A DNA stretch of 64,000 bases from NCBI GenBank assembly GCA_032207245.1, contig CM063498.1, positions 50,814,934-50,878,933 of the forward strand, written 5' to 3'. Source of the DNA: Pardosa pseudoannulata (Eukaryota > Arthropoda > Arachnida > Araneae > Lycosidae). Below, piece by piece: positions 23,336 to 34,716 of this stretch (the stretch's first letter is position 1; every line of letters starts with the position of its first letter). The notes beneath the pieces were generated by a model that was not told where the DNA came from, did not search any database, and worked only from the letters and a program-made list of their open reading frames with translations. Position numbers and translations under genes: made by a program.

Positions 23336-25920
23336 TTTAAAGAGGAAAGAAAATACGATACTCCTTCAACGATATACAGGACGAGACTAAAATGGTAGAA
23401 TAGGTATGCTAACGGCACTTCACTTTCCCTACACAATGACGCGATAAACACAGTACGAAAACGCTCTCCAAAAATTGGTTTCATAGGTAAAGATAGGATT
23501 TTTCTGATTGGCGGAAATACATAGGCGGTTTATAACATTCCAGGGAACTGACCAATACTTTCACTCTCACTGATAAGAAATTTCCTAAGAAACAGGTGTG
23601 TCCTACGTAAACATATCCATCCCCCCTCCCTATTGTGGTGGGATTACCATACAATAATGAAGACCACTTCTGGTGCAAAGTTTCTGGAAAAGATTCAGAA
23701 GAGAAAACTAGTGATTTTCATGTACTTTTCTATACAAAATCTCAGTGCCACTGTTTGGTAATTAGGAAATATTTTCTAAAATTTTCATGAGATTTAAAGT
23801 TAAATATATACGTCATTCAAAATAATAAAATGAAAAACGAGTGATTTTTAATCGGATATTAACATGTAGGCAATATTTTAATGTCTATTAAGAGAAAAAA
23901 TAGTAAACATAAGGAAAAGATGCCATGTTCTGTTAATGTTTCAGAGCCAAACTTTTATTGAAGTAAGCTTTATCTTAATTGCTTTCTAATATAAAGACAA
24001 AACGAAAACAATTTTAATAATTGTTATAATTTAAACTTCAATCTAGATTAAATATAAAAAAATGTTTTCAGCTTGATTATATGAAATAAAATTTAAATAT
24101 CTGGAAAAGGGATTTGAATAGCTGGAGGGACTTGTATACAAATGCAAGTTTAAATAAAAATGGTAAGTGCATCAAATAAATTTTATACTTATATTTATAT
24201 TTTAAAGTACTATAAACGGTATTTGGAAATATGTATCAATAACAACCTATCAAGCACAAACATCTATATTTTGTTTCTGTATTCACTTTTTCGACAAATC
24301 TTACACACTCACTTTTTAGACTCGCGTTACCAAAGTTTAACGAGAAATGAAACTATTTGTGAGACAGTTGTTAGGAAAATTTTCAAATTTTAATAGATAC
24401 AGTCTTAGAAAATGCTATTACGTATAAAAATTAGAATGTGTAATTTTAGCAAACTTGTATTTTTTTTTTTTTTTTTTTAGTTTATAGATATCATAATTCG
24501 AATACTTATCTTATTTGAAATATTTTTGGAATTCGAATTATATTTCTCCGACAAATGTTACGGTAAGAAGGACTGTCTGGTGACTTGGTATGCATCTTGA
24601 TCTAGAGTTGATCACAACCGTTTGGTTTCACACCCGAAACTATTTATTTCAAGTTTTTTTAGGGAGGAGGTTATAAGACATTAATTTAAGAATCGCTTAA
24701 ATGTACGGTATAAAGAGTTAATTTTGTATTTTTTCCTCTAAAAACTGTGGAGTAAAAAATGCTTCATTAGCAAGAATCCTACTTGAGGATTTTTCGCATT
24801 TCATAAAATCTCCGGTGAAGCTCAAAACAATATGAAATTAGCCTTGACAAAAACTCAACAAAGAATAAAACAATTAAGGAAAATCCAAGTTCAGACTTCA
24901 TATTTATTAATATTTAATGAAAAAAAATATCATATAACATAAGATTTCCTTATTCGTTTATTAAGTTACAATTTCTTTTATTTCTATTGTAAGATATGTC
25001 CTAAGATTTTTATTAGTATTTGAATGTATTATTATTTATTCTGTTTCAAATTTATAGAACTATTTAATGTACACAAAAAACTTTGTTCTGATTAAAAACT
25101 ATTAATTAAACTGCAATTGATTGTAACTGATCAGGATCATAAAAACATTAATATTTGAACAGAAAGATATTGCCTCAGCTTACACAACGCTATTAAATTT
25201 TACACTTAAATAACATTTTTGTCAAATAATAGTATACTTGTGTTGCATTATAATTTAACAAAATGGGGGGAGACCGTTGCATTCACAAATTTATCGATCA
25301 GTAGCGCTATCAGTAGCGCCATGGTAGTGTATAAAATTTTTAGCCTAAACTTTATTAGTGTGAATTTAGTGTAAATATTATATACATTTAACAATACACT
25401 AAAAACAACATACTTTGTGTAAATTTAGTCTAAATTAGAATTTTAAAATTTCACACTTATATTTTTTAAAAATTATATTACAATACTCACTTGTGTTTTA
25501 TTATAAATTCACAAAATGATGGAGAGGGCGTTACACTAAAAAAATTATCTATTTATAGCCCTTTCTTTGAAACCCATCCGTAAAATAAGTCTCCCAACGG
25601 TACTGCCCGAAAAAACGTCTTTTCTTCAAACTTCTAAAGCTCTTAAAGTTTGTACTCTTTTAAAATTATTTTCTTCTTTCATAATTTGGTTAAAATTGTT
25701 TTTAGGAAACACAGACTTAATTCTTCTCTTATCGACACAGTGACTTCATTAGAGCATAAGAAAGAATGAATCGAGTTTAACGAAAAATCGATGTATGATT
25801 GCTAAAAATATGTATTTAAGAATTTTGCGTAATGAATTTTGTTTTTCACGTCAAAAAATTATATATCTTATCCTTTTTGTAACACTGTGAGTGAGGAATA
25901 TTCAGTTAGGAAAATTCAGT

Positions 25921-25998
25921 GTAACATTTTTGTAACATCGTGAGTGAGGAAAATTCAGTGTAACATTTTTGTAACATCGTGAGTGAGGAAAATTCAGT
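25921..25998. repeat. 39-bp minisatellite, unit A, two repeats
   Basis: Two tandem copies beginning GTAACATTTTTGTAACATCG, at 25921-25959 and 25960-25998. Confidence 0.85.
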
Positions 25999-28900
25999 GA
26001 TTAAAACGCATTCACTGTGAAATCATGTCACTCACTTTATAATATCACCTTTATTTCTTTGTTTAAAAAATAATCAATACCTCAGGAGGTGGGAGGCCAA
26101 TCTGGGTTTTCTGCTTTGTCTCTGCTTCTAAATGAGGAGGACCCACTTGAGCGATATTCGTATTTTCATTCTAGTATTGTTCGTTAAAACGAACGACGCA
26201 CGCATTTGCCTGGATAGGACTAGCATATGGCTCAATCGTGCTTGGTTTGACCACGTGGCATCAGAAATAAGAACAGTACTTCGAGATATCTCAATCAGGG
26301 GATCGTGTTTGTATAATCAGTTACAAAAACCATCATAAGTTAATCTTTAGGAGCATAGACAAGACTAAAAAATCTACTCATTTTTCTTAAAAGTAAAACC
26401 AACTAACTTTCCTTACCTTAGAACTTCCCTTAATACTCTTAATATATAGCAGGTAAATTAACTTAATTCTTATTCTTTCCAACCTCTCTGACTTTCGCTA
26501 AGGTGAAAGTAAGATCTAGGCGAACTTTTCTTGTAACGGAAAAAAAGTTTAATGCATTCATACAGGTGGTGTTATTTTTCAGGCTCAGTAAACAAATCAA
26601 GGTAATTTTCCTTACAACAGCGAACGGAAAACTGCGGTCTCCAGCCAACAAGGGCTACAATATACGATATTTATGTGATATAATAAATTTTAATAAAGAA
26701 TATCAATATCTACAATTCAAATGTATTGCTAATCACTGTCCACTCTCGTATTATTATAAGCATAATTGTCATTCATTTTGTACTTCAAAACGTGGCGATT
26801 GGGTCTTTACCCTTTCGTCCTTTAACATTTAGAAGGATCCATAGCAGGCAAATTTCACTCTTAGTACCTGGTGAGAAATCCCACTGCTTCCATGGATGTC
26901 CATAGGCATTTGGAATAGGATTTAAGAAGTAGATCCTGGTCTCAATAAATCCCCGTGTAGTAAACAGTATATCGTACCGTTCTAACCAATTCCATTATAG
27001 GGTAATTACAGTTTACATTTGAGAGAATTTTCGAGTGAATAGTGATGACATTATTAAAAAGTAAGGTATTGCTTCTTGTTGTTTAGGTTATTGTGCCCCA
27101 ATATACGCACAACAAAATGCAAAGTGAATTCGGAGTGCCCTTCTGGCTGGACAGAGAAATATCTTTAGGTCGTTAAAATTATAGAATAAGCTATATCGAC
27201 CCCTTTAATATATTCTTTTTTTCACACGGTTAGGAACTGTGTTTCTCTATCCTGAACTAGAACATTGATTTATATATGTACCAGCACGAATCAATACTTT
27301 TTCTTATGATTTAAACTAGTAAGAGGGCGATAGATATGTGTTCATATTTATTACACCATTTCTTATGATTATCGAATTACTTGTCTGGTTCGAATCGTTG
27401 AGGTTATTATATTTGATGGTAAGTGAAAATGCAAAATCTGCAAAAAAGCCACTGTTGACACAGAAAATAAATAAAAATTTATAAACTTCATTTTAATAAA
27501 GTTAAAAATTTTAAACGCACATAAATTTCAATCTATGTTACACTAGCATTTCTTTATATTATTTTGGTTTTTATATTACAGGAATCATTCGATGCAATTT
27601 ATCCTCTAAGTTTATATACACTGTTTCTTTAAATTTTTTAAAAATATCAAAGGACAAATTCATATATTTAGAGTTTTATTTTTTATAAGAGTTATATAAT
27701 ATATTTTGTTAAAATAATAACATTTCAAAAATTTGCCATGTGATTAATAATTTGGAACTGTATGAACTGTATGTTTGAATTAGTAAATATATATCGGTGA
27801 GTAACTGACCAGAATATCTTTTATATAATTTGAATTAAAATGGAGATATAAAAATTTCAGTTTGGATAATCTAGGAATATATTATTCTGAAATAAATGAA
27901 TTTTTGATCCATGTAGATGTTGTAGCATATACAGCTGTGATATAAAAATCATATTAAATATTTTATGAAGTATTATATAAATACTATATAAAAATATAAT
28001 ATTCTTATAATTTTTATATATAATAACTGCTTATGTGGTTACTGCAGCCGCATTCAGTTTTATCACCCATTATCTTTTATAATACAGCAATAAATATAAA
28101 TATGATATTTTCTCAAAAAATATTTTGTACCTCAAAATATTAACAAAAACGATACTAAAGATACTAAATGATTAACATCGATGGGAGAGCAGTATTTTTT
28201 TCAAAACTTTTGGAAATTTATTTTCTATAGATCCACCCTGAATGTTTTTTGAAATCTCAATGCAGATATAAATCATCCGCTATCGTTTTTATATTTCTGT
28301 TATCTCTGAAACTAGTTTTTGATACCTTCTCTATTGTAGCTAATAACATTTGTGAATTACTTTGAGTAAGAAGGACATCTATTCAATTCTTTCCCAGAAA
28401 ATCACATTCACATAGAAGTATTAGTCGGATAATCCCTGTCAGACTATTCTTTGCGGTACATTATTGCTGTCAGATCAGAGAGGGAGTGTAAAATGTAACT
28501 GCCCTTGTAGTCAATAGAGGATACGATTGTGCAGGTCAGTAACATAAACCCTTTTCTTTACAAAGCATGTTGGTAAATAACCTCAGGCATATGTACGCAG
28601 AAGTGTTGGAATACAAGATGAAAAAGAAAATTTTAAACAGACAAAAGTTTTCTGGAATCTTAAAAACGGAAGTACATACAATTCAAACATTCTATGTTCG
28701 AGCTCCCTCAGACGTTTGAGGATTGAGAGTTATTCATTGGAAATATTCATAGGGAGTATTAATTTTTATTTTGACAGAGCCTATGAATGACCCTGAGAAA
28801 ATTAAACATGAATCATTCCTCTATGTTCTAGGCATAAAATGTGCATAATACGGTAGAACCTGAGAAAAAATTTGTAATTATAAAAAATAAAAGATGCCTT

Positions 28901-29145
28901 TCGTAAAATAAAGCTACCGCAGCAGAAAAGTTAAGCTAAATTGACCACTATTTGTAGTAGATAATAAATATTAAAAGCTAAAAACAGTAATAAAAGTTAA
29001 CGTGTATTTTTCTTTAGTATTATGTATTCTACAATAGGAATATATTGAAAAATATTGCATTTGAATGAATAGCTTTACATGTATGTATATATGTACGTGT
29101 ATACATTTCTATGTATATGTGCGTATATATGCATATATATGTATA

Positions 29146-29239
29146 TATACATGTATATATATATATATATATATGTACATATATATATAAATACATATAT
29201 CTATCTATCTGTCTATCTATCTATATATATATACATTTA

Positions 29240-29304
<65 letters not shown>
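29146..29304. repeat. TATG/TATC/TA microsatellite of unit B
   Basis: Mixed TA, TATC and TGTG steps. The four-base step pattern differs from unit A by expansions and losses only. Confidence 0.9.
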
Positions 29305-29308
<4 letters not shown>

Positions 29309-29494
29309 CAGTCAGTGAATAAAAAATTGACATCTATTTCAAAAAAAAGCTTAGGTAAATAGGTTTGAAAAATTTTAAGTCGAGGACACTCCTTTAAATA
29401 AGACATTTTTAGCTGGTAAAATAGATTTTAAGGAATAAGAATGGAAAAGAGAAATGTTCTTATGAGATATTAAAGTGTAATAATTTTGATATAT

Positions 29495-29544
<50 letters not shown>

Positions 29545-29563
29545 TATATATGTATATATATAT

Positions 29564-29615
<52 letters not shown>

Positions 29616-29630
29616 TATATACATATATAT

Positions 29631-29696
<66 letters not shown>

Positions 29697-29697
29697 G
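29495..29697. repeat. (TA)n left of the transposon
   Basis: A TA run interrupted by TACA/TAAA steps. It is the left half of the microsatellite split by the insertion; the right half is 31618-31745. Confidence 0.9.
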
Positions 29698-31617
29698 TTA
29701 CGGCCAAAGCCCGAAGTTGGCCAGTTCCCGAATTGGCCGGCCAAATCGCGAAATAGCCAATATCACCTCACAATGACTGGCCAATGTCCGATCTTTCCTT
29801 GATTTCGGGGTTTGGCCGGCCAATGCGGGAAGTGGCATGGGACGATCGGCCAAAGTCAGAAGAAGAAGGTCATAAGCAAATTTTGGGTATTTGTATACCG
29901 TAATGCTAATGATAATCCCATTATAGCTGCCACAGAGGAGATTTCCGAAGAATCTGCCCCTCTTAGGTGCCTAGGATCGTCCTTCGGAACAAAGGCCAAG
30001 GAGCTATGGTGGCCCTAGGAGGGCTGTAGTCTGAATATAGAAGTTTTAGTGAGTAAGGATCTCACAGTACCAGAAATCTCCTGGTCTCTTATGAAAATTT
30101 CCTCTCCCTTAGAGAAAACATACAAACGAAAAGATAATCACATTATCTACTGAATTAGTTTATTACAGAAAATTATCGGTATCATCACTTGTCACAACAA
30201 GATGAACTTTTATGACATTTCGAATTACACAGCATTTTGTTATTTTTACATCTGCAGCAATATGTTGAGCACTTAGTAGTGCAACTGCATCGAGTGCAGC
30301 CTTGGCCGCCGGTCACTGATTGTGAAGAGGCAAGGGTTCGTAATGACTTTACCTCTGTGCATAGGGATGCCAATGTAAGTAGTTTCTCTTGCAAAATGGA
30401 AACCTTTCAGAGCTTTTCAGAGCTCGCAATAATACGAACTTTGTTAAATGATCCTGGTAATTGAGTATAAACTTGAATTCGCTGTCTCGGTTACTTTGCA
30501 TGTCGATAAGATCTACTTGGCATCTTGAGTTAAATTATTTAAATATTAAAGGTATAAAAACTAGACTTTTCTTAGGATTAGATAATTTGGTCTGACACTG
30601 TTTTTTGTATAAGCGGAGATACAATGTAATGATTTCTTTGTCGACATTTTGTACGTAGTTTGCAGCTCCTTCTGCATCCTTGTGCGACCTCCATGTTCTA
30701 TTTTCAAGTGAGTATTATGTAGGAAGTCGAATAACTCTTCTGTGTGCACATAATACAAAATAACGCTATTACCTTCTGTTACTGGCACAATAAGTTTTTC
30801 TTTTCAATCAACCTTAATAACATCATATTTTCTTAGTCGATGATAGTCAACATTTTCTTTTTTTCTGCTTTGATTTAGCCTTTTTAACGTCCTCTATGAA
30901 ACTACAGTACATGTCTTTGCTGAGGATACAGCTATTATCTGCTTTTCCTTGCAGCAATATATTTAATTTACTTAAGAACACGGTTCTCATATCGAAAGCC
31001 CAGCATACGAGTTTCGTCAGGAGAAGCCATGGGAAAAAAATGTAGAAAAACAATACGATATTCTCAAATCACGCGGCAATCCCTTTCGTGGTTTAGCAGT
31101 TAATGTACAAGTTTTACGTGAAACTATAAAGTACTAATACTGTAAATATAGTAATAATAGTATTAAAATATAAATTTGTAAGCATGTACAAATTCTTGAA
31201 ACTGAGTTTTATAAGTAGTATAGCAAAAAACAAACGAATATTGAAAGGGCTTACCTATCCGGGGAAAGCACACTAACCCGCAATCGAAACTATTCAGTTG
31301 ACGGGCCTGTAAAGAATAACGCGTTGCCAGATTCGATACTTGGATGCCAGATACACTTAAAATATAACACACTGTCCTTGCTACCATGTGCATGCCGTCA
31401 TCACACCAGAATATACACCTGCACCTCCTGCCGAACAGTTTTGCTTCAGCACATCGAACATTGGCCAGGAAATTCCGGGCACTTCGGGAAGTGGCCGGCC
31501 AAAGTCACATATACGCTATTCATTTTCAGTACATCACACATTGGCCAAACGCCCAGGCCAATGTGCGATTTGGCCAGCCAATTCGGGAACTGGCCGAACT
31601 TTGGGCTTTGGCCGTAA
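29698..31617 (-). mobile_element. TIR DNA transposon with KRBA2-like integrase remnant
   Basis: Terminal inverted repeats of about 55-60 bp: the left end starts TTACGGCCAAAGCCC and the right end finishes GGGCTTTGGCCGTAA. They share GGCCAGTTCCCGAATTGGC and GGCCAAATCGC further in. Subterminal regions (29698-29850, 31460-31617) carry repeated GGCCAA / GGCCGGCC words in both orientations. The interior holds a broken integrase on minus. Target-site duplication cannot be read because the target is (TA)n. The element is absent from the same site in A, C, D and E. An integrase with TIRs suggests a Ginger-type cut-and-paste element; the family assignment is inference. Confidence 0.75.
30185..31053 (-). 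pseudogene. Broken KRBA2-like integrase
   Basis: Reading leftwards on minus: an N-terminal part (31053-30847, ending in a Lys-rich stretch); after a frameshift, RLRKYDVIKVD, then an in-frame TGA near 30805 and EKLIVPVTEG; an HHCC-like zinc-binding region (30788-30561) with HTEELFDFLHNTH and EHGGRTRMQKEL, whose second Cys appears lost; a start of the integrase core (about 30530-30410) with QVDLIDMQS (first catalytic Asp) and NYQDHLTKFVLLRALKS; then directly a Cys-rich tail (30394-30185) with CTRCSCTTKCS and MLCNSKCHKSSSCC. The rest of the core, with the second Asp and Glu, is missing. The order matches KRBA2-like proteins as I know them. Non-functional. Confidence 0.75.
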
Positions 31618-31653
31618 GATATATATATATATACATATATATATACATAAATA

Positions 31654-31714
<61 letters not shown>

Positions 31715-31745
31715 ATATATATTTAAATATATATATATATATATG
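31618..31745. repeat. (TA)n right of the transposon
   Basis: Continuation of the split microsatellite, ending in the TTGATATATATTTAAATATA stretch also found at the right end of the unit-A run (about 20370-20395). Confidence 0.9.
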
Positions 31746-32809
31746 TTTGATTCAAAGCCTGAAAAGAAATATATTTCGAGCGATACCATCTACTTTTACG
31801 CTATCATATATGTGTGTTTGTGTGTGGTTAGATGCGCAACCATATATATGTGTATGTGTGTGTACATGTATACATTTATAACTCTTCTGAGCGCCTCGGC
31901 CAGAAGGCATGCATCCCTGTTCTCCTCAACTATATTTTATACTCTGTATAGGAAAGAAAATTTTAATAAACTATGGTAATTTTAAACAAAGGGGGCTGTT
32001 ATAAAATTAACACTCATTCGAATACATCTATGTAATTTTAAAATTTTCTATTCTGTAATTTACATTAATTTCATTGGTAGCATACTAAATTTTTATGCGA
32101 TGTTCTTGGTGCAATCAGTTTATCTACACCAGGTCAAAAAGTCACTCACTTCCGTTACATACTTTTGTTTTCTGCATTTCTTAAATGCATGCGAACGTAA
32201 AAATATATTATTAATAATTACAAGCATCGGTACTGAGATACAGGTGAATGATAAACGTATTAAAATATCAAAGAAATTATAACCAGTTAGTATAATTATA
32301 ACAACAATTAAAACAACTTAATAAACGTGCTTATTTATTTCTCATAAGAGTGCTTTTTCTGGCCTATAGAAACAGTCGTAGAATTCAAAGCGTTTACAAT
32401 GGCAAAAAGATAGTAATGATCTCACTATTTTCCTTCGACAATATACATCTAGATTAAGAACGTATAAAATACGATCGGAAGGAACTGTCATAAATTCAGA
32501 CTTTCGTTTTGATGTGTGTAAAAGGAATGTAAACTCTATTATTTAAGTTCAACATTTAATTTGGGTGTCAAGAAAAAATGAAACTAAATAACACTGCATG
32601 AACTGAGAAAATTGTGAAAAACTTAAGGGTGAATAATATTTTACATATTACATATATATTAATTTATGCATAATATATGTATACATGTGCATATAAATAT
32701 AAATCCGTGTGCTTATACATGCCTTTATGTGTATTTACAGCTATATCTGTAATTCTATAAATGCGTCTGTATATGTTCGTGAATTATTTCTATCAAACTT
32801 AGTTGTTTG

Positions 32810-32811
<2 letters not shown>

Positions 32812-32854
<43 letters not shown>

Positions 32855-32933
32855 TTGTATATATATACATGTATATATATATGTATACACATATACATAC
32901 ATACATACATAAATATATATATATATATTATAT

Positions 32934-32968
<35 letters not shown>

Positions 32969-32995
32969 GATAAGTATATATATATATTTTTTATA
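32812..32995. repeat. (TA)n / TACA microsatellite of unit B
   Basis: TA runs with TACA and AAATATA interruptions, at the position of 21463-21595 in unit A. Confidence 0.9.
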
Positions 32996-33965
32996 TAATA
33001 TATATAAATTTTCACAATTTGAATCCTAATTTATCACTTATATAGGAAGTTACGTAACATTTACTTTCAAAGTGCGTTTATGAAAGATTAATCTACTAAT
33101 CTTTTTTTTATACTATTTTGTTACTTAACACTTTACACTTAAAGGTTACGTAACATTTCGAAACATAACATTCTATATATTTTTCCTTTTGTATTTTATA
33201 ACTGATTTGAATTTTTATGTTCAATAACGTTAAAATTGTTGAAAGTATATATCCTTAATCTTTTTTAAACTTTAAATATACTAACTAAAAATTCGTTCAA
33301 CCTAATTTACTTCCTGGCAAAGAAAAAAATATTTTTGTTAAAATTGGCCACATTTCTACATGGGAACAAATTTGAACAAATTAGAATGTATAATTATTAT
33401 AATATGCCCCAATACCAATAAATAAATAGACTAAAAAGTAATAAAATCAATTAAAATCATACAATAAATTAAATACTTGACTAAGCACTTGAATCTTTAT
33501 TAAAATATAACTTATCATTCGAAATGTATATAAAAAGCCTAAACACTTTTTTCCCTCCACTTTTTAATTAATAAGTAAGGTTCTTCAGTATCAATAGAAA
33601 AAAAAATAACACAATCATAACACACCTAATTTTAAATTTTTTCTATTCAAAAATTTCTTTGAATAATAAAAAAAACAAATATTTAACATTGAAATTCCGA
33701 CTGTAAACAAATTTCCCACCCCCCCACCCCCGAAAAAAAGGAACGAAAGATGTCTCCCCAACAAGTGAAGAAGAGTAAAAAAAACACCACTATAAAAAAG
33801 TTAGAAACAAAAATTATTTTAAAACTAAAATGCTTTATTGATATTGCTAAAATTATACAAAACGATAAACAAACATTTCTAGTCAACTGGTCACGTCAAA
33901 ATTTCACAAGAGGATACACGAGATCACTGTAAATATATAGCTGAACTCACTTTTCAACTGCATAT

Positions 33966-33971
33966 TTTATT
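33966..33971 (-). terminator. Polyadenylation signal, copy B
   Basis: AATAAA on minus, 205 bp beyond the ORF end, as in A. Confidence 0.55.
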
Positions 33972-33995
33972 TCACTTCGAAAAACCAAGCAATGA

Positions 33996-34113
33996 TTAAT
34001 CTTGAATCAACTGGAGCTGCTCATCAGCATACTTGAACACATCTTCTTAACCAGGAAAGGCTCCCTGGTAAACGGTCATATAATATCCAGCCCGTTGAAG
34101 AAGGTAGCAGAAG
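33996..34113 (-). pseudogene. Degenerate duplicate of the ORF C-terminus, unit B
   Basis: Same as in unit A, with the same internal TAA and the retained CAG. Confidence 0.8.
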
Positions 34114-34170
34114 AACCCCTCGTGGTCCACTTCGAAGACATATCACTCAGTATTCTAGTATCAACTGGAG

Positions 34171-34716
34171 CTACTCTTCAGCATATTTGGCCAGAACTTC
34201 ATAGCCGGGAAAGGCTTTCTGATAAACGGTCATATAATGTCCAGCACGTTGAAGGAAGTAGCGAACGAATCCTTCGTGCTCATCTACTTCTGCGATTTTG
34301 CAGCAAAACTGGCAGACAGTTAACAGGAAAGAAAAGTAAAATCCGGGAGATTTAGAAATTAAATACAAACGGCACCATCCCACGACAAAATTTTCTATTT
34401 CCTCAAGGGCCCTGAAGAATTCAGCCCTACTGTTGTTGGTGACGATTATGGAATGGATGCTGATCCGATTGTTGACATCGTAATTTGGGTAACGTCGCCG
34501 GGTTTCGTTGAGCATTCGTATGATGAACATCCCGATCTCCGGCTTAAAATCCCCGTTCAAGCTCTCTTGGATGTTTAAGGAGCTCACCCTGGTTCTTGTT
34601 TCCTCATCGACAATAGGGTCGTTTGCAATCACGAACAAGAACACGTCTTTGATGAATTGACGCATTCGAACCTTTTCGGGCCGGAGAGCATCCTGTATAC
34701 GACTTTCAATATCCAT
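34171..34716 (-). CDS. Unrecognised 181-aa helical protein, copy B
   Basis: Protein identical to the other five copies. CCAAT box, Kozak start, stop and 3' duplicate are all kept. The transposon in this unit ends 2.5 kb away, on the 3' side of this gene, and does not touch it. Confidence 0.7.
   Translation of the reverse strand: MDIESRIQDALRPEKVRMRQFIKDVFLFVIANDPIVDEETRTRVSSLNIQESLNGDFKPEIGMFIIRMLNETRRRYPNYDVNNRISIHSIIVTNNSRAEFFRALEEIENFVVGWCRLYLISKSPGFYFSFLLTVCQFCCKIAEVDEHEGFVRYFLQRAGHYMTVYQKAFPGYEVLAKYAEE

Noticed and set aside
26132..26338. 68-codon frame kept in all young units
   Set aside because: The units are too recent for conservation to mean selection, the older copy at about 16100 is broken, and no family is recognised.
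26503..26832. 109-codon frame recurring in units A, C and D
   Set aside because: Broken by one extra base in B and not open in L or the older copy. It has AT-driven composition and no recognisable motif.
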